DNA of 64,000 nt from Streptomyces rimosus (GCF_008704655.1 NZ_CP023688.1:2480001-2544000); one strand, 5' to 3'; positions 45,412-55,650 are shown, counted from the first letter of the stretch. The notes: generated by a model from the letters alone, not told the origin. Made by a program: numbers and translations.

Positions 45412-45446
45412 CGACGGCCGCGGAGCGACGCGCTCCGCGGCCGTCG
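45412..45446. terminator. Bidirectional terminator
   Basis: CGACGGCCGCGGAGCG (45412-45427) and CGCTCCGCGGCCGTCG (45431-45446) form a perfect 16-bp stem with a 3-base loop. It lies between the convergent antitoxin-like and extradiol-dioxygenase-like genes. Confidence 0.88.
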
Positions 45447-45568
45447 ACGTGTCACCGGGCGCCCGCGCTCGCAGCCGCGCCCCACGACGCTCCTGTACGC
45501 CCTGCGGCCGAGCCGTTCCTACGATCCAGCCGAGCCGCCCTCGCACCCCGACCGAGCCGCCTCTACGA

Positions 45569-46279
45569 CTACGACCAGGCCGCCACGAAATACCCCACGC
45601 CGTACGGAGCCTCCTCGCGCAGCAGCTCGCCGCGCAGCCCGGCGCCCTCCGCTGCGCCGGCCAGGACCTGCCAGCAGACCCGTCCGGACGCCTTCAGCTC
45701 GCTCGCCAGCTCCGCGTCCAGCCCGGCCAGGGCCTCGGTGTCCGCAGCCCCCAGAGCGCGCGCCACGGCCGCGTCGAAGTCCTCGGCCCGTTCGTCGTAG
45801 TAGCCCGGAGCCTTCACCGTCCGGCAAGCGCTGCCGTCGCCCATGACCAGCAGGGCGACCCGCTTCGCCGACGCCGCGATCTCCCGGCCGACCTGCGCGC
45901 AGCGGTCGGCCGCCAGCGGCTCGCCGACGCCCAGTCCCTCGACCGGCGCGTCCGCCCAGTCCGTACGGGCCAGCAGCCAGGCGCCGACCGACAGCGACGG
46001 CGGCAGCGGCCGCTCCGGGGGCGTCTCGGAGGCGCCCAGGCTCACGTCCAGGTCCACGCCGAAGCCGCGGAAGGAGCCCACCGCGCCCTGCCCGTGCGGC
46101 CCGCGGCCCGCCTGTTCGGCGGGGCCGACGACGACCAGCCGGTCCGGCCGGGCCGCGGCGAGCACACCGACCGCGTCGAGCGCGGCGGCCCGCAGGCCGT
46201 CCAGCTCGGGTGCGGCTCCGGAGGCGACTTCCGGGACGAGGACCGGCGGGCACGGGCAGACGGCGGCGGCGACAAGCAT
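45569..46279 (-). CDS. Class III extradiol dioxygenase subunit B-like protein
   Basis: A 236-residue protein. MLVAAAVCPCPPVLVPEVAS, RPDRLVVVGPAEQAGRG and KRVALLVMGDGSACRTVKAP match the LigB-like domain group found next to miaB in streptomycetes. The usual His ligands of active LigB enzymes are not evident at the start (VCPCPPVLVPE rather than a HxP motif), so enzyme activity is uncertain. ATG at 46279. It lies 149 bp downstream of miaB, probably in the same transcript. Confidence 0.78.
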   Translation of the reverse strand: MLVAAAVCPCPPVLVPEVASGAAPELDGLRAAALDAVGVLAAARPDRLVVVGPAEQAGRGPHGQGAVGSFRGFGVDLDVSLGASETPPERPLPPSLSVGAWLLARTDWADAPVEGLGVGEPLAADRCAQVGREIAASAKRVALLVMGDGSACRTVKAPGYYDERAEDFDAAVARALGAADTEALAGLDAELASELKASGRVCWQVLAGAAEGAGLRGELLREEAPYGVGYFVAAWS

Positions 46280-46428
46280 GGCTGGAACCCTAGCAAGGCG
46301 GCCGTACGGGGCCCGGCAGCTCGCGCCGGGCACGCGCGCACGGGGCCGCCGTCCGGTCAGCCCCGTAGCGCCGCAGTCGCCGCCCTGCCCGGTGCGTCAG
46401 TCGGCAGTCGCCGCCCCGCCCCGGTCCG

Positions 46429-47913
46429 TCAGTCGCAGCCGCAGCCCGCGGCCGGAGCCGGGCTCGGTGCGGGGGCGCCGATCGTCGGCAGGCCCAGCAT
46501 GACGCCCGCCGGCTTGGCGGCCGGGGCGGCGTTGCGCTTCTCCCAGGCGTCGCCCGCGCGCGTACGGCGGACGGCCTGCACGGGGCCCTCGGCGAGCAGG
46601 TGGTGCGGGGCGGCGTAGGTGATCTCGACGGTCACCATGTCGCCGGGGCGCACCGGCTCCTCGGGGCGGGTGAAGTGCACCAGGCGGTTGTCGGGCGCGC
46701 GGCCGGACAGGCGGCGGGTGGCGTCGTCCTTGCGGCCCTCGCCCTCGGCGACCATGACCTCCAGGGTGCGGCCGACCTGCTTCTTGTTCTCCTCCCAGGA
46801 GATCTCCTCCTGGAGGGCGACCAGCCGCTCGTAGCGCGCCTGGACGACCTCCTTGGGGATCTGTCCTTCCATCTCGGCGGCCGGGGTGCCCGGGCGCTTG
46901 GAGTACTGGAAGGTGAACGCCTGCGCGAAGCGGGACTCGCGGACCGTGTGCAGGGTCTGCTCGAAGTCCTCCTCGGTCTCGCCGGGGAAGCCGACGATGA
47001 TGTCCGTGGAGATGGCGGCGTCCGGCATCGCGGCGCGCACCTTCTCGATGATGCCGAGGAAGCGCTCCTGGCGGTACGAGCGGCGCATCGCCTTCAGGAC
47101 GGTGTCCGAGCCGGACTGCAGCGGCATGTGCAGCTGCGGCATCACGTTCGGCGTCTCGGCCATGGCGGCGATCACGTCGTCGGTGAAGTCGCGGGGGTGC
47201 GGCGAGGTGAAGCGGACCCGCTCCAGGCCCTCGATCTTCCCGCAGGCGCGCAGCAGCTTGCTGAACGCCTCGCGGTCGCCGATGTCGGAGCCGTAGGCGT
47301 TGACGTTCTGGCCGAGCAGGGTGATCTCGGAGACGCCCTCGTCGACCAGCGCCTCGATCTCGGCGAGGATGTCGCCGGGGCGGCGGTCCTTCTCCTTGCC
47401 GCGCAGGGCGGGCACGATGCAGAAGGTGCAGGTGTTGTTGCAGCCGACCGAGATGGAGACCCACGCCGCGTAGGCGCTCTCGCGGCGGGTGGGCAGGGTG
47501 GAGGGGAACGCCTCCAGCGACTCGGCGATCTCGACCTGGGCCTCTTCCTGGACGCGGGCGCGCTCCAGGAGGACCGGCAGCTTGCCGATGTTGTGCGTCC
47601 CGAAGACCACGTCGACCCAGGGGGCCTTCTTGACGATGGTGTCGCGGTCCTTCTGGGCCAGGCAGCCGCCGACGGCGATCTGCATGCCCGGCCGCGCGGC
47701 CTTCTTGGGCGCGAGCTGGCCGAGGTTGCCGTAGAGCCGGTTGTCGGCGTTCTCCCGCACCGCGCAGGTGTTGAAGACGACGACATCGGCCCCTTCGGCG
47801 TCCTTGGGCGCAGGGACGTATCCGGCGTCCTCCAGCAGGCCCGACAGCCGCTCGGAGTCGTGGACGTTCATCTGGCACCCGTAGGTGCGCACCTCGTATG
47901 TCTTCGCACTCAT
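46429..47913 (-). CDS. miaB: tRNA-2-methylthio-N6-dimethylallyladenosine synthase
   Basis: A 494-residue radical SAM methylthiotransferase that converts i6A37 to ms2i6A37. The N-terminal UPF0004 domain has [33 protein letters not shown] and VGGCLAQKD (second cluster cysteines). The radical SAM motif is [13 protein letters not shown] domain comes near residues 400-460. The C-terminal tail ends in AAGCGCD. It completes the modification begun by MiaA, encoded 2 kb away. Confidence 0.96.
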   Translation of the reverse strand: MSAKTYEVRTYGCQMNVHDSERLSGLLEDAGYVPAPKDAEGADVVVFNTCAVRENADNRLYGNLGQLAPKKAARPGMQIAVGGCLAQKDRDTIVKKAPWVDVVFGTHNIGKLPVLLERARVQEEAQVEIAESLEAFPSTLPTRRESAYAAWVSISVGCNNTCTFCIVPALRGKEKDRRPGDILAEIEALVDEGVSEITLLGQNVNAYGSDIGDREAFSKLLRACGKIEGLERVRFTSPHPRDFTDDVIAAMAETPNVMPQLHMPLQSGSDTVLKAMRRSYRQERFLGIIEKVRAAMPDAAISTDIIVGFPGETEEDFEQTLHTVRESRFAQAFTFQYSKRPGTPAAEMEGQIPKEVVQARYERLVALQEEISWEENKKQVGRTLEVMVAEGEGRKDDATRRLSGRAPDNRLVHFTRPEEPVRPGDMVTVEITYAAPHHLLAEGPVQAVRRTRAGDAWEKRNAAPAAKPAGVMLGLPTIGAPAPSPAPAAGCGCD

Positions 47914-47990
47914 CTCAATCGACCAGGGTACGTGTTCCCACCGGCACCTCGCCCCTCCCGTTCCGGGTACGGGACTGGCAGGATCCCGCC

Positions 47991-48989
47991 ATGGTTTCCG
48001 TACTCCCCCGTTCCGGCGGCCGCCGGGCGCTGCTCGCGGCCGCCGCCGCGCTGGCCGCGCTCGGCCTGCTGCTGTGGTGGCTGCTGCCGCTGGGCGGCCC
48101 GCCCGCGCCGTCCGGGCAGGTGACGCTGTCCACCGGCGTGCGGTCCGGGGTGTACGCGCGGTACGGCGAGTTGCTCAAGCAGGATCTGGGCCGGGACCTG
48201 CCGCAGGTCGACGTACGGCTGATGAACAGCGCGGGGTCACTGGACAATCTGAACCAACTGGCGAAAGGCCACGCCCAGTTCACGATCGCCACCGCGGACG
48301 CGGTGGCCGAGCAGCAGCGCCGCGATCCGCGCGCGGCGGCCCGGCTGCGGGCCTGCGCGCGGCTGTACGACGACTACATCGCGCTGGTGGTCCCGGCCGG
48401 CTCCCCCGTCGGCTCCGCCAGGGACCTCGAAGGACTGCGGGTCGGTGTGGGCGGGGACGGCTCCGGCGTCCAGCTGGTCACCCGGCATCTGCTGAAGGCG
48501 GCCGGGCTGGATTTCGACCATGACATCGAGGCGGTGCGGGTCGGCATCGACCGGATGCCGAAGCTTCTGGAGGAGAAGGAACTGGACGCCTTCTTCTGGT
48601 CGGGCGGGCTGCCGACCTCGGCCGTGCAGCAGGTGGCCCGGCGGATGCCGGTACGGCTCGTCCAGCTCGGCGACCTCGTCCCGGCGCTGCACCGGCAGGG
48701 CGAGGCATCCCGCCACTACCGGGCGGCCGTGATGCCGGCCGACGCCTACCCGCAGGTGCAGAACGGCCAGGCGATCAGGACGGTCGCGGTCGCGAACCTG
48801 CTGGTGACCACGGACCGCGAGGATCCGGTCATGGTCGAGGCGATCACCCGCACCGTCATACGGAGCCGGGACCGGATCGGCACCGAGGTGCACGCCGCAC
48901 AGAAGGTGGACCTGCGCACCGCGGTGTTCACCGATCCGCTGCCGCTGCACGAGGGGGCGCGGAGGTACTACGTGTCGGAGAAGCCGTAG
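47991..48989 (+). CDS. TAXI-family TRAP transporter solute-binding protein
   Basis: A 332-residue protein with an N-terminal membrane anchor or signal ([20 protein letters not shown]). A TAXI solute-binding domain follows: [60 protein letters not shown] and [19 protein letters not shown] proteins bind organic acids for TRAP transporters, but no TRAP membrane gene is next to it. It may serve a sensor or a distant permease. It ends at a minisatellite region shared with the convergent DEAD-box gene. Confidence 0.85.
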   Translation: MVSVLPRSGGRRALLAAAAALAALGLLLWWLLPLGGPPAPSGQVTLSTGVRSGVYARYGELLKQDLGRDLPQVDVRLMNSAGSLDNLNQLAKGHAQFTIATADAVAEQQRRDPRAAARLRACARLYDDYIALVVPAGSPVGSARDLEGLRVGVGGDGSGVQLVTRHLLKAAGLDFDHDIEAVRVGIDRMPKLLEEKELDAFFWSGGLPTSAVQQVARRMPVRLVQLGDLVPALHRQGEASRHYRAAVMPADAYPQVQNGQAIRTVAVANLLVTTDREDPVMVEAITRTVIRSRDRIGTEVHAAQKVDLRTAVFTDPLPLHEGARRYYVSEKP

Positions 48990-49013
48990 GGGGGCGGTGC
49001 GGGGTGCGTAGGG

Positions 49014-49252
49014 ACGCCGCAGAGGCTGGGGAGGCCCGGCGGCGGGCGTGTACGGACTCCGCAGAGCCCGTGGAGGTCCGACGGCGGGCGCATACGGACG
49101 CCGCAGAGCCCGTGGAGGTCCGACAGCGGGCGCATACGGACGCCGCAGAGCCCGTGGACGGCGCCGGGCGCGTACGGGACACGGGAGAGGCCCCGCGCCA
49201 GGCGCATACGGACACGGAAGAGGCCCCGCGCCAAGCGCGTACAGGCACCGGA
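49014..49252. repeat. 42-bp and 33-bp minisatellites between TAXI and DEAD-box genes
   Basis: Four copies of a 42-bp unit containing GCAGAGCCCGTGGAGGTCC start at 49019, 49061, 49103 and 49145. Two copies of a 33-bp unit (GAGGCCCCGCGCCA...) start at 49187 and 49220. Both units share the word GCGCATACGGAC. The array fills most of the 316-bp gap between two convergent genes (48990-49305), and I see no gene in it. Confidence 0.88.
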
Positions 49253-49305
49253 GTAGCCGTACGGCGCGGGGCGCACACGGACGACCGTGTGCGCCCCGGC
49301 GCCCG

Positions 49306-50748
49306 TCACGCCTGGGGCGACCGCGGCGTGCGCGGGCCCTTCGGGGAGCGGGCGGGGCGCCGGGCCGGGCGGGCGCCGTTCGCGGTGCCCGTGGCGCCGC
49401 CCGCCGCACCCCCGGAGCCGCTCCGGCGCGGACGCCGTCGCCGGCCACCGCCGCCACTGCCACCCGCGGGCTTCGGCCGCTCCTGCTGCGCGGGCACGTC
49501 GAGGACCACCGGCTGCCCGGACGGCGCCTGCGCGCCCGTGATGCGTATCAGTTCGCCGTCGCCCGGCCGGACCCGCGCCGTACCGGGACTGATCTTCGCG
49601 CGCGCCATCAGCCGGCTCATGTCCCGGCGCTGGCCGGGCGTGACCAGGGTGACCACGGTGCCGGACTCGCCGGCCCGCGCGGTGCGGCCGCCGCGGTGCA
49701 GGTAGTCCTTGGCCTCGGTCGGCGGGTCGACGTTGACCACGAGGTCGAGGCCGTCGATGTGGATGCCGCGGGCGGCGACGTTGGTGGCGATCAGCGCGGT
49801 GGCCCGGCCGGTGCGGAACTGCTCCAGGGTGCGGGTGCGCTGCGGCTGGGACTTGCCGCCGTGCAGCGCCGCGGCCCGTACGCCCTGGGCCAGCAGGTGC
49901 TTGGTCAGCCGGTCGGCGCCGCGCTTGGTGTCCACGAACATGATCACGCGGCCGTCGCGGGCGGCGATCTCGGTCGCGGTGGCCCGCTTGTCGGTGTCGT
50001 CCACGTACAGGACGTGGTGCTCCATGGTGGTGACCGTCGCGGCGGACGGGTCCACGGAGTGGGTGACGGGGTCGGTCAGGAACCGGCGGACGAGCTTGTC
50101 GACATTGCGGTCCAGCGTCGCGGAGAACAGCATCCGCTGGCCGTCCGGGTCGACCTTCTCCATCAGGCGGGTGACCTGCGGCAAAAAGCCCATGTCGGTC
50201 ATCTGGTCGGCCTCGTCCAGGACCGTGATGGCGACCTGACCGAGGGTGCAGGCGCGGCGGTCCAGCAGGTCGGCGAGCCGGCCCGGGGTGGCGACCAGGA
50301 TCTCGGCGCCCTTGCGCAGGGCCGCGATCTGGCGGTTGATCGAGGTGCCGCCGACGACCGTGGTGGTGCGCAGGCCCACCGCCGCCGCGTACGGGGCGAG
50401 CGCGTCGGTGACCTGGGTGGCCAGTTCGCGGGTGGGCACGAGCACCAGCGCCAGCGGGCTCTTGCTCTCGGCGCGGCGCCCGGCCGTACGGCTGAGCATG
50501 GCCAGCCCGAAGGCGAGGGTCTTGCCGGAGCCGGTCCGGCCGCGGCCGAGGACGTCCTGGCCCGCGAGGGTGGCGGGCAGCGTCGCGGCCTGGATGGGGA
50601 ACGGCTCGGTGACGCCCTGCGCGCGCAGCGCGGTCTGGAGGGCCGGTGCCAGCGGCAGCTCGTCGAAGGAGACGGCGGGCGGCTGGGGTGACGTCTGCGC
50701 GGACGTCCTGGGTGCGGCGCTCTGTCGCGGTGCGGTCGCTCGGGTCAC
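49306..50748 (-). CDS. DEAD/DEAH-box RNA helicase
   Basis: A 480-residue DEAD-box helicase. It has a Q motif near FPIQAATLPA, Walker A GRGRTGSGKTLAFGL, PTRELA, TPGRLADLL, motif II VLDEADQMTDMGFL, SAT in LFSATLDRNV, and HRGGRTARAG. The C-terminal 90 residues are Arg/Gly/Pro-rich (GGGGRRRRPRRSGSGG), an RNA-binding type tail. The GTG at 50748 follows AGAAGG. It sits directly downstream of the cold-shock gene; both remodel RNA structure. Confidence 0.93.
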   Translation of the reverse strand: MTRATAPRQSAAPRTSAQTSPQPPAVSFDELPLAPALQTALRAQGVTEPFPIQAATLPATLAGQDVLGRGRTGSGKTLAFGLAMLSRTAGRRAESKSPLALVLVPTRELATQVTDALAPYAAAVGLRTTTVVGGTSINRQIAALRKGAEILVATPGRLADLLDRRACTLGQVAITVLDEADQMTDMGFLPQVTRLMEKVDPDGQRMLFSATLDRNVDKLVRRFLTDPVTHSVDPSAATVTTMEHHVLYVDDTDKRATATEIAARDGRVIMFVDTKRGADRLTKHLLAQGVRAAALHGGKSQPQRTRTLEQFRTGRATALIATNVAARGIHIDGLDLVVNVDPPTEAKDYLHRGGRTARAGESGTVVTLVTPGQRRDMSRLMARAKISPGTARVRPGDGELIRITGAQAPSGQPVVLDVPAQQERPKPAGGSGGGGRRRRPRRSGSGGAAGGATGTANGARPARRPARSPKGPRTPRSPQA

Positions 50749-50856
50749 TGAAAGCCCTTCTGTGGCGGGGAGGGTGCCGTGCGGTCCTCGGACCGCGGGT
50801 ATGGGAGTTGCGCCCGCGGGTCGCAGGCCGGCGGCGCGTACGGACGCGTACGCATA

Positions 50857-50894
50857 CGGACGGGGCCCGCACCGGCCGGTGCGGGCCCCGTCCG
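50857..50894. terminator. 38-bp palindrome between the csp and DEAD-box genes
   Basis: CGGACGGGGCCCGCACCGG (50857-50875) is followed directly by its perfect complement (50876-50894). It lies 12 bp after the cold-shock gene stop and 108 bp before the helicase start. It is a strong terminator or processing hairpin that would protect the short csp mRNA. Confidence 0.88.
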
Positions 50895-50906
50895 CGGACG
50901 CGCGCG

Positions 50907-51110
50907 TCAGGCGGGGATGATGTTCTCCGCCTGCGGGCCCTTCGGGCCCTGGGTCACGTCGAAGTTGACCTTCTGGCCTTCCAGGAGCTCACGGAAGCCC
51001 TGGGCCTGGATGTTCGAGTAGTGGGCGAAGACGTCGGGGCCGCCGCCGTCCTGCTCGATGAAGCCGAAGCCCTTTTCCGCGTTGAACCACTTCACGGTGC
51101 CGGTGGCCAT
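50907..51110 (-). CDS. Cold-shock domain protein
   Basis: A 67-residue CspA/ScoF-type RNA chaperone: [20 protein letters not shown] (RNP1), DVFAHYSNI (RNP2) and [11 protein letters not shown]. The ATG at 51110 has an ideal AGAAGGAG. About 220 bp separate it from the upstream histidine kinase gene, room for the long leader common in cold-shock mRNAs; a TTGACG-like -35 lies at 51266-51271 on the minus strand. Confidence 0.95.
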   Translation of the reverse strand: MATGTVKWFNAEKGFGFIEQDGGGPDVFAHYSNIQAQGFRELLEGQKVNFDVTQGPKGPQAENIIPA

Positions 51111-51330
51111 GTTTTTCTCCTTCTGCAAACCGGAGACCGCACTGCGCGGCCTCCCTGTCGCCGAGATGATCGCCACACACCGGAGGAAGGTCCGGAAAAC
51201 AAGGAACGCCCGGGGCTTCAGCCACCGGGCGCGCACAAAGTTCATGGGTACCACAACTGCAACGCCGTCAACGGTAACACAGGTCCACACCGGCGGCCGG
51301 TGGCGCGGGGACGGCGCCCGGTGCGGGCGG

Positions 51331-52740
51331 TCAGGGAGCGGTGCGCGGCACCTCCACGGTCACCCGCAGCCCGTGCGGCCGGTGGGGCGCGAAGGAGAGG
51401 GTGGCGCCCCCGGCGGCCAGCAGCGCGCGGGTGATCGACAGGCCCAGGCCGGACCCGGAGACGTTCTGGTGGCGTCCGCTGCGCCAGAAGCGGTCGCCGA
51501 TACGGGCCAGTTCGTCCTCGGTGAGGCCGGGCCCGTGGTCGCGGACGGTGATCCGTACGCGTTCGCCGTCCGGCGCCGCGCCGACGGTGACCCGCTCCCC
51601 GGCGGGCGTGAACTTCAGGGCGTTGTCGACCAGCGCGTCCAGGGCGCTGGAGAGGGCGACCGGGTCCGCCCAGCCCGTGACGGCCCGCTGCCCCTCGTAG
51701 GACAGCAGCACCCCCTTGTCGTCGGCCAGCGGGCGCCAGGAGTCGACGCGTTCGGCGGCGAGCGCGGCGACGTCGGTGAGCTGGAGGTCGGCGGCGGCGT
51801 GTTCGGCGAGCGCCAGGTCCAGCAGGTCGTCCAGGACCCGGGCCAGGCGCCTGCCCTCCGTACGGACCGAGGCGATCTCCTCGTTGCCCTCGGGGAGTTC
51901 CAGGGCGAGCAGCTCGATGCGCAGCAGCAGCGCGGAGAGCGGGTTGCGCAGCTGGTGGGAGGCGTCGGCGACGAAGGCGCGCTGCTGTTCCAGCACGACT
52001 TCGACGTTGTCGGCCATCTCGTTGAACGAACGGGCCAGGCGGCGCAGTTCCGGCGGCCCGGAGGCGGGGGCGACCCGGGAGTTCATCCGGCCGGTCGCGA
52101 TGTCGTGGCTCACCGCGTCCAGGATGCGCACGGGGCGCAGCACCCAGCCGGTGAGCCGGAAGGCGGCGGCCACCGCGACGAGCATGGCCAGGAACTCTCC
52201 GGCCACGATCAGCAGCCACCCGTGCAGGATGCGGGAGCGCATCTGCCCGGTGGGCGAGTCGGTGACGACCACGGCCACCACGTCGCCGTCCCGGATGACG
52301 GGCGAGGCGACGGGGATGCGACCGCCGTCGTCCCAGGGCCAGATCTGGCGGGGGTCGTGGCTGCGGCGGCCCGCCAGCGCCTCGCTGAAGGCCCGCGCGC
52401 CCTCCCCCTCTGCCGGTACGCGCCAGTCGGCGGGCGCCGCCGCCATGGGCGTCCCGTCGCGGAAGAAGACGCCCGCGCGGATGCCGTACAGCTCGTGGTA
52501 GCGCCGCAGCTCGGCGCCGAGGGTGGACTGCCGCTCATCCTCGTCGGGGGTCTCGCGGCCGGTGCCGGGCCGGGTGGTGACGTACTGCGCCAGGGAGGCG
52601 AAGCGCGCGGCGTCGTCGATCCGGTCGACGACCACCCGCTGCTGTTCGACGGTGGCGGTGATGCCGGCGAGCGGGAAGCCGAGCGCGAGCAGCACGCCGG
52701 CCAGCAGGATGATCAGGAGCGGGAGGAGTCGGGTGCGCAC
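51331..52740 (-). CDS. gluK: Sensor histidine kinase of the glutamate two-component system
   Basis: A 469-residue kinase. TM1 ([20 protein letters not shown]) and TM2 ([20 protein letters not shown]) bracket a sensor region of about 135 residues outside the cell. Then come HAMP ([20 protein letters not shown]), the H-box [15 protein letters not shown], the N-box [11 protein letters not shown], and G-boxes RDHGPGL and [12 protein letters not shown]. It is 18 bp downstream of the response regulator gene. In S. coelicolor the pair at the same place, divergent from gluABCD, is GluR-GluK, which senses glutamate and activates its uptake. The symbol follows from that context. Confidence 0.88.
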   Translation of the reverse strand: MRTRLLPLLIILLAGVLLALGFPLAGITATVEQQRVVVDRIDDAARFASLAQYVTTRPGTGRETPDEDERQSTLGAELRRYHELYGIRAGVFFRDGTPMAAAPADWRVPAEGEGARAFSEALAGRRSHDPRQIWPWDDGGRIPVASPVIRDGDVVAVVVTDSPTGQMRSRILHGWLLIVAGEFLAMLVAVAAAFRLTGWVLRPVRILDAVSHDIATGRMNSRVAPASGPPELRRLARSFNEMADNVEVVLEQQRAFVADASHQLRNPLSALLLRIELLALELPEGNEEIASVRTEGRRLARVLDDLLDLALAEHAAADLQLTDVAALAAERVDSWRPLADDKGVLLSYEGQRAVTGWADPVALSSALDALVDNALKFTPAGERVTVGAAPDGERVRITVRDHGPGLTEDELARIGDRFWRSGRHQNVSGSGLGLSITRALLAAGGATLSFAPHRPHGLRVTVEVPRTAP

Positions 52741-52758
52741 GGTGCGGTGCCGGGGTCG

Positions 52759-53499
52759 TCAGGAGGCCGGGCCGGCCGGTGCCACGGCGGCGGGCGGCGT
52801 AACGAGCCGGTAGCCGACGCCGCGCACCGTCTCGATCAGCGCGGGCATGCCCAGCTTCGCTCGCAGCGAGGCGACGTGCACCTCCAGCGTCCGGCCGGTC
52901 CCCTCCCAGCTGGTGCGCCACACCTCGCTGATGATCTGCTCCCGCCGGAAGACCACGCCGGGCCGCTGCGCGAGCAGGGCGAGCAGGTCGAACTCCTTAC
53001 GGGTGAGCGGCACGGCGGCGCCGCCCACGGCCACCTGGCGGGTGGGCAGTTCGATGGTGACGGCGCCCAGCCGCAGCGCCTCGCGCGGCGCGTCCTCCTC
53101 GGCGGGCGGCTCACCGCCCGGGGGCGGCGCGGAGGGGCGGCGCCGGCTGACGGCGTGAATACGGGCGAGCAGTTCACCGGTGTCGTACGGCTTGACCACG
53201 TAGTCGTCGGCGCCGAGGTTCAAACCGTGGATGCGCGACCGTACGTCGGCGCGCGCGGTCACCATGATCACCGGGGTGCTGCCGAGCCGCCGGATCCGGC
53301 CACAGACCTCGAAGCCGTCCTGGTCGGGCAGGCCGAGGTCGAGCAGGACCACCCCGAAGGGCTCCCGGTCGCCGGGGAGCAGGGACTGCAGCGCCTCCTC
53401 GCCGCTGCGCGCATGGGTGACGTCGAAGCCGTGCCGGGACAGCACGGCGGACAGGGCGGCGGCGACATGGTCGTCGTCCTCCACGAGCAGCAGCCGCAC
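52759..53499 (-). CDS. gluR: OmpR-type response regulator of the glutamate two-component system
   Basis: A 246-residue regulator. The receiver domain (MRLLLVEDDDHVAAALSAVL) has the phospho-acceptor Asp in GVVLLDLGLPDQDG and the Lys in DYVVKPYDTGE. A linker of Pro/Gly/Glu precedes the winged helix (LTRKEFDLLALLAQRPGVVF, RTLEVHVASLRAKLGMP). The GTG at 53499 follows GGAGGGGG; frames extending upstream have no support. It probably binds the gluR-gluA intergenic region. Confidence 0.9.
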   Translation of the reverse strand: MRLLLVEDDDHVAAALSAVLSRHGFDVTHARSGEEALQSLLPGDREPFGVVLLDLGLPDQDGFEVCGRIRRLGSTPVIMVTARADVRSRIHGLNLGADDYVVKPYDTGELLARIHAVSRRRPSAPPPGGEPPAEEDAPREALRLGAVTIELPTRQVAVGGAAVPLTRKEFDLLALLAQRPGVVFRREQIISEVWRTSWEGTGRTLEVHVASLRAKLGMPALIETVRGVGYRLVTPPAAVAPAGPAS

Positions 53500-53835
53500 C
53501 GGCCCCCTCCTCACGCTGTCCGCCCGGCCGCGCATATCTGGACGCGCGGGTGCATAGGTGTACGTCCGCACGCGGGCGCGTACGGGGTCGGCCGCCCGCG
53601 GGGCGGCCAAAAGGCATCTACGGCGATGGACGGCACGCACGTCAAGGGGGTATTCCCGAAGGGGCGGTTCCGTTATGCACCCGGTACACCGGGCGCCGGG
53701 GCCGTGCGCCCCGTGCACGCCGCGTGTCGCTCCGCGGCCGTATCGTTATGCTCAAATCCCGCTCAGATGTGATGACGCTGGTCGCGGGGCGTCATTAGGG
53801 TCCTCCCCAATCGAGGAGGACGGAGCTGTACGCCG
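53500..53835. promoter_or_regulatory. Divergent control region of gluRK and gluABCD
   Basis: This 336-bp region has no gene. ATGACGC (53772-53778) and GCGTCAT (53789-53795) form an inverted repeat 18-40 bp before the gluA ribosome-binding site. CGTTATGC occurs twice in direct orientation (53671-53678 and 53744-53751). GGCCGCC/GGCGGCC forms a small hairpin near 53592-53610. Any of these could be the GluR site. I cannot decide from sequence alone. Confidence 0.55.
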
Positions 53836-54621
53836 ATGAGCGAAGTATCGGTGACCAAGAACGACAAGGGTCCCGCGCCGGCGGGTGACCCGCTGGTCGT
53901 GCTGGACAACGTGAACAAGCACTTCGGCGCGCTGCACGTACTCCAGGACATCGATCTGACCATCCGGCGCGGTGAGGTGGTCGTGGTGATCGGGCCCTCC
54001 GGGTCCGGCAAGTCGACCCTGTGCCGCACGATCAACCGGCTGGAGACCGTCGACTCCGGTTCCATAGCGATCGACGGCAAGCCGCTGCCGCAGGAAGGGC
54101 GCGAGCTGGCCCGGCTCCGCGCCGACGTGGGCATGGTGTTCCAGTCCTTCAACCTCTTCGCGCACAAGACGGTGCTGGAGAACGTGATGCTGGGCCAGAC
54201 CAAGGTCCGCCGCACGGAGAAGAAGGCGGCCGAGGAGAAGGCCCGGGCCCTGCTGGACCGGGTGGGGGTCGGCACCCAGGCGGACAAGTACCCCGCCCAG
54301 CTGTCCGGTGGACAGCAGCAGCGGGTGGCGATCGCCCGGGCCCTGGCGATGGACCCCAAGGTCATGCTTTTCGATGAGCCGACCTCCGCCCTCGACCCGG
54401 AGATGATCAACGAGGTGCTGGAGGTCATGCAGCAGCTCGCCCGGGACGGCATGACGATGGTCGTGGTCACCCACGAGATGGGCTTCGCCCGCTCGGCCGC
54501 GAACCGCGTCGTCTTCATGGCGGACGGCCGGATCGTCGAAGAGGCCGAGCCGAACCAGTTCTTCAGCAACCCGCGCAGCGACCGGGCCAAGGACTTCCTT
54601 TCGAAGATCCTCCACCACTGA
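53836..54621 (+). CDS. gluA: Glutamate ABC transporter, ATP-binding protein
   Basis: A 261-residue ATPase of the polar amino acid (GlnQ-like) family. Walker A is [18 protein letters not shown], the signature is [18 protein letters not shown], and Walker B is [15 protein letters not shown], with [13 protein letters not shown] as the switch His region. The ATG at 53836 has GGAG ten bases upstream. First gene of gluABCD, 55 bp before gluB. It powers the uptake of glutamate through GluC and GluD. Confidence 0.95.
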   Translation: MSEVSVTKNDKGPAPAGDPLVVLDNVNKHFGALHVLQDIDLTIRRGEVVVVIGPSGSGKSTLCRTINRLETVDSGSIAIDGKPLPQEGRELARLRADVGMVFQSFNLFAHKTVLENVMLGQTKVRRTEKKAAEEKARALLDRVGVGTQADKYPAQLSGGQQQRVAIARALAMDPKVMLFDEPTSALDPEMINEVLEVMQQLARDGMTMVVVTHEMGFARSAANRVVFMADGRIVEEAEPNQFFSNPRSDRAKDFLSKILHH

Positions 54622-54676
54622 CCACTCGGCCGGTCATCATGATTGCCAACTTCCGCTGAACCGAAGGATGTTCACC

Positions 54677-55585
54677 ATGAGGATTCGTAAGACGGCCGCG
54701 GCGGGTGCGGTGGTGCTCGCGCTGGCGGCGACGGCGACCGCATGCGGCGGCGAGTCGGGCACGGCCGGCGACAAGGCGTCCGGCGGCGATGTCTACAGCG
54801 GGACGTACCCGGTCAACGACAAGGCGAACGTGAACTCGCCGGCCTGGAAGGAAGCCAAGAAGGCCGGGAAGATCACCATCGGCGCCAAGGCCGACCAGCC
54901 CTACCTCGGCTTCCAGGACACCACCGGCAAGCGGACCGGCTTCGACATCGAGATCGCCAAGATGATCGCCGCCGATCTGGGCTTCTCCGAGAAGCAGATC
55001 GAGTTCAAGACGGTCGACTCCAACGTCCGCGAGACCGCGATCTCCAAGGGCCAGGTCGACTACTACGTCGGCACGTACACGATCAACGACGAGCGCAAGA
55101 AGCAGATCGACTTCGCGGGCCCGTACTACACCGCGGGCGCGGACCTCCTGGTGCGCCGGGACGACAAGTCCATCACCGGGCCGGACACCGTCAAGGGCAA
55201 GAAGGTCTGCTCGATCGTCGGCTCCACCCCGCTCCAGGAGATCAAGAAGCCGAAGTACGGGGCGACCACCACCGAACTGGCCAAGTACTCGCTGTGCGTC
55301 AAGCAGCTCCTCGACGGCCAGGTGGACGCGGTCACCACGGACGACGCGATCCTCAAGGGGTACGCGGCCGAGCGGCCCAAGAAGCTGCGGGTCGTCGGCA
55401 AGCCGTTCACCAAGGAGCCGTACGGCGTCGGCCTGCAGAAGGGCGACAAGGCGCTGCGGGACGCGATCACCGACGCGCTGGAGAAGCACATCAAGAACGG
55501 CGACTACAAGAAGGCGTACGAAGGCACCCTCGGCAAGTCCGGGACCAGCTTCGTCGCGCCGCAGACGCCGCTGCCGCGCACCTGA
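54677..55585 (+). CDS. gluB: Glutamate ABC transporter, substrate-binding lipoprotein
   Basis: A 302-residue lipoprotein. The signal is RKTAAAGAVVLALAATATAC, with the lipid-anchored Cys near residue 23. The SBP_bac_3 domain includes KITIGAKADQPYLGFQD, GFDIEIAKMIAADLGF, YYVGTYTINDERKKQIDFAG and KYSLCVKQLLDGQVDAVTTD. The ATG at 54677 (spacing of nine from AAGG) is preferred over the ATG at 54668. A strong hairpin follows it before gluC, which would give more gluB mRNA than permease mRNA. Confidence 0.95.
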   Translation: MRIRKTAAAGAVVLALAATATACGGESGTAGDKASGGDVYSGTYPVNDKANVNSPAWKEAKKAGKITIGAKADQPYLGFQDTTGKRTGFDIEIAKMIAADLGFSEKQIEFKTVDSNVRETAISKGQVDYYVGTYTINDERKKQIDFAGPYYTAGADLLVRRDDKSITGPDTVKGKKVCSIVGSTPLQEIKKPKYGATTTELAKYSLCVKQLLDGQVDAVTTDDAILKGYAAERPKKLRVVGKPFTKEPYGVGLQKGDKALRDAITDALEKHIKNGDYKKAYEGTLGKSGTSFVAPQTPLPRT

Positions 55586-55619
55586 TCCGGGTCGCACCGC
55601 CCCTGCCCGCTGCCGCACG

Positions 55620-55650
55620 CCCCGTACGCCGCCTCGGCGGGCGTACGGGG
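55620..55650 (+). terminator. Hairpin between gluB and gluC
   Basis: CCCCGTACGCC (55620-55630) and GGCGTACGGGG (55640-55650) form an 11-bp stem with a 9-base loop inside the 267-bp gluB-gluC gap. It is probably a partial terminator or an mRNA-stabilising hairpin. Confidence 0.75.
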
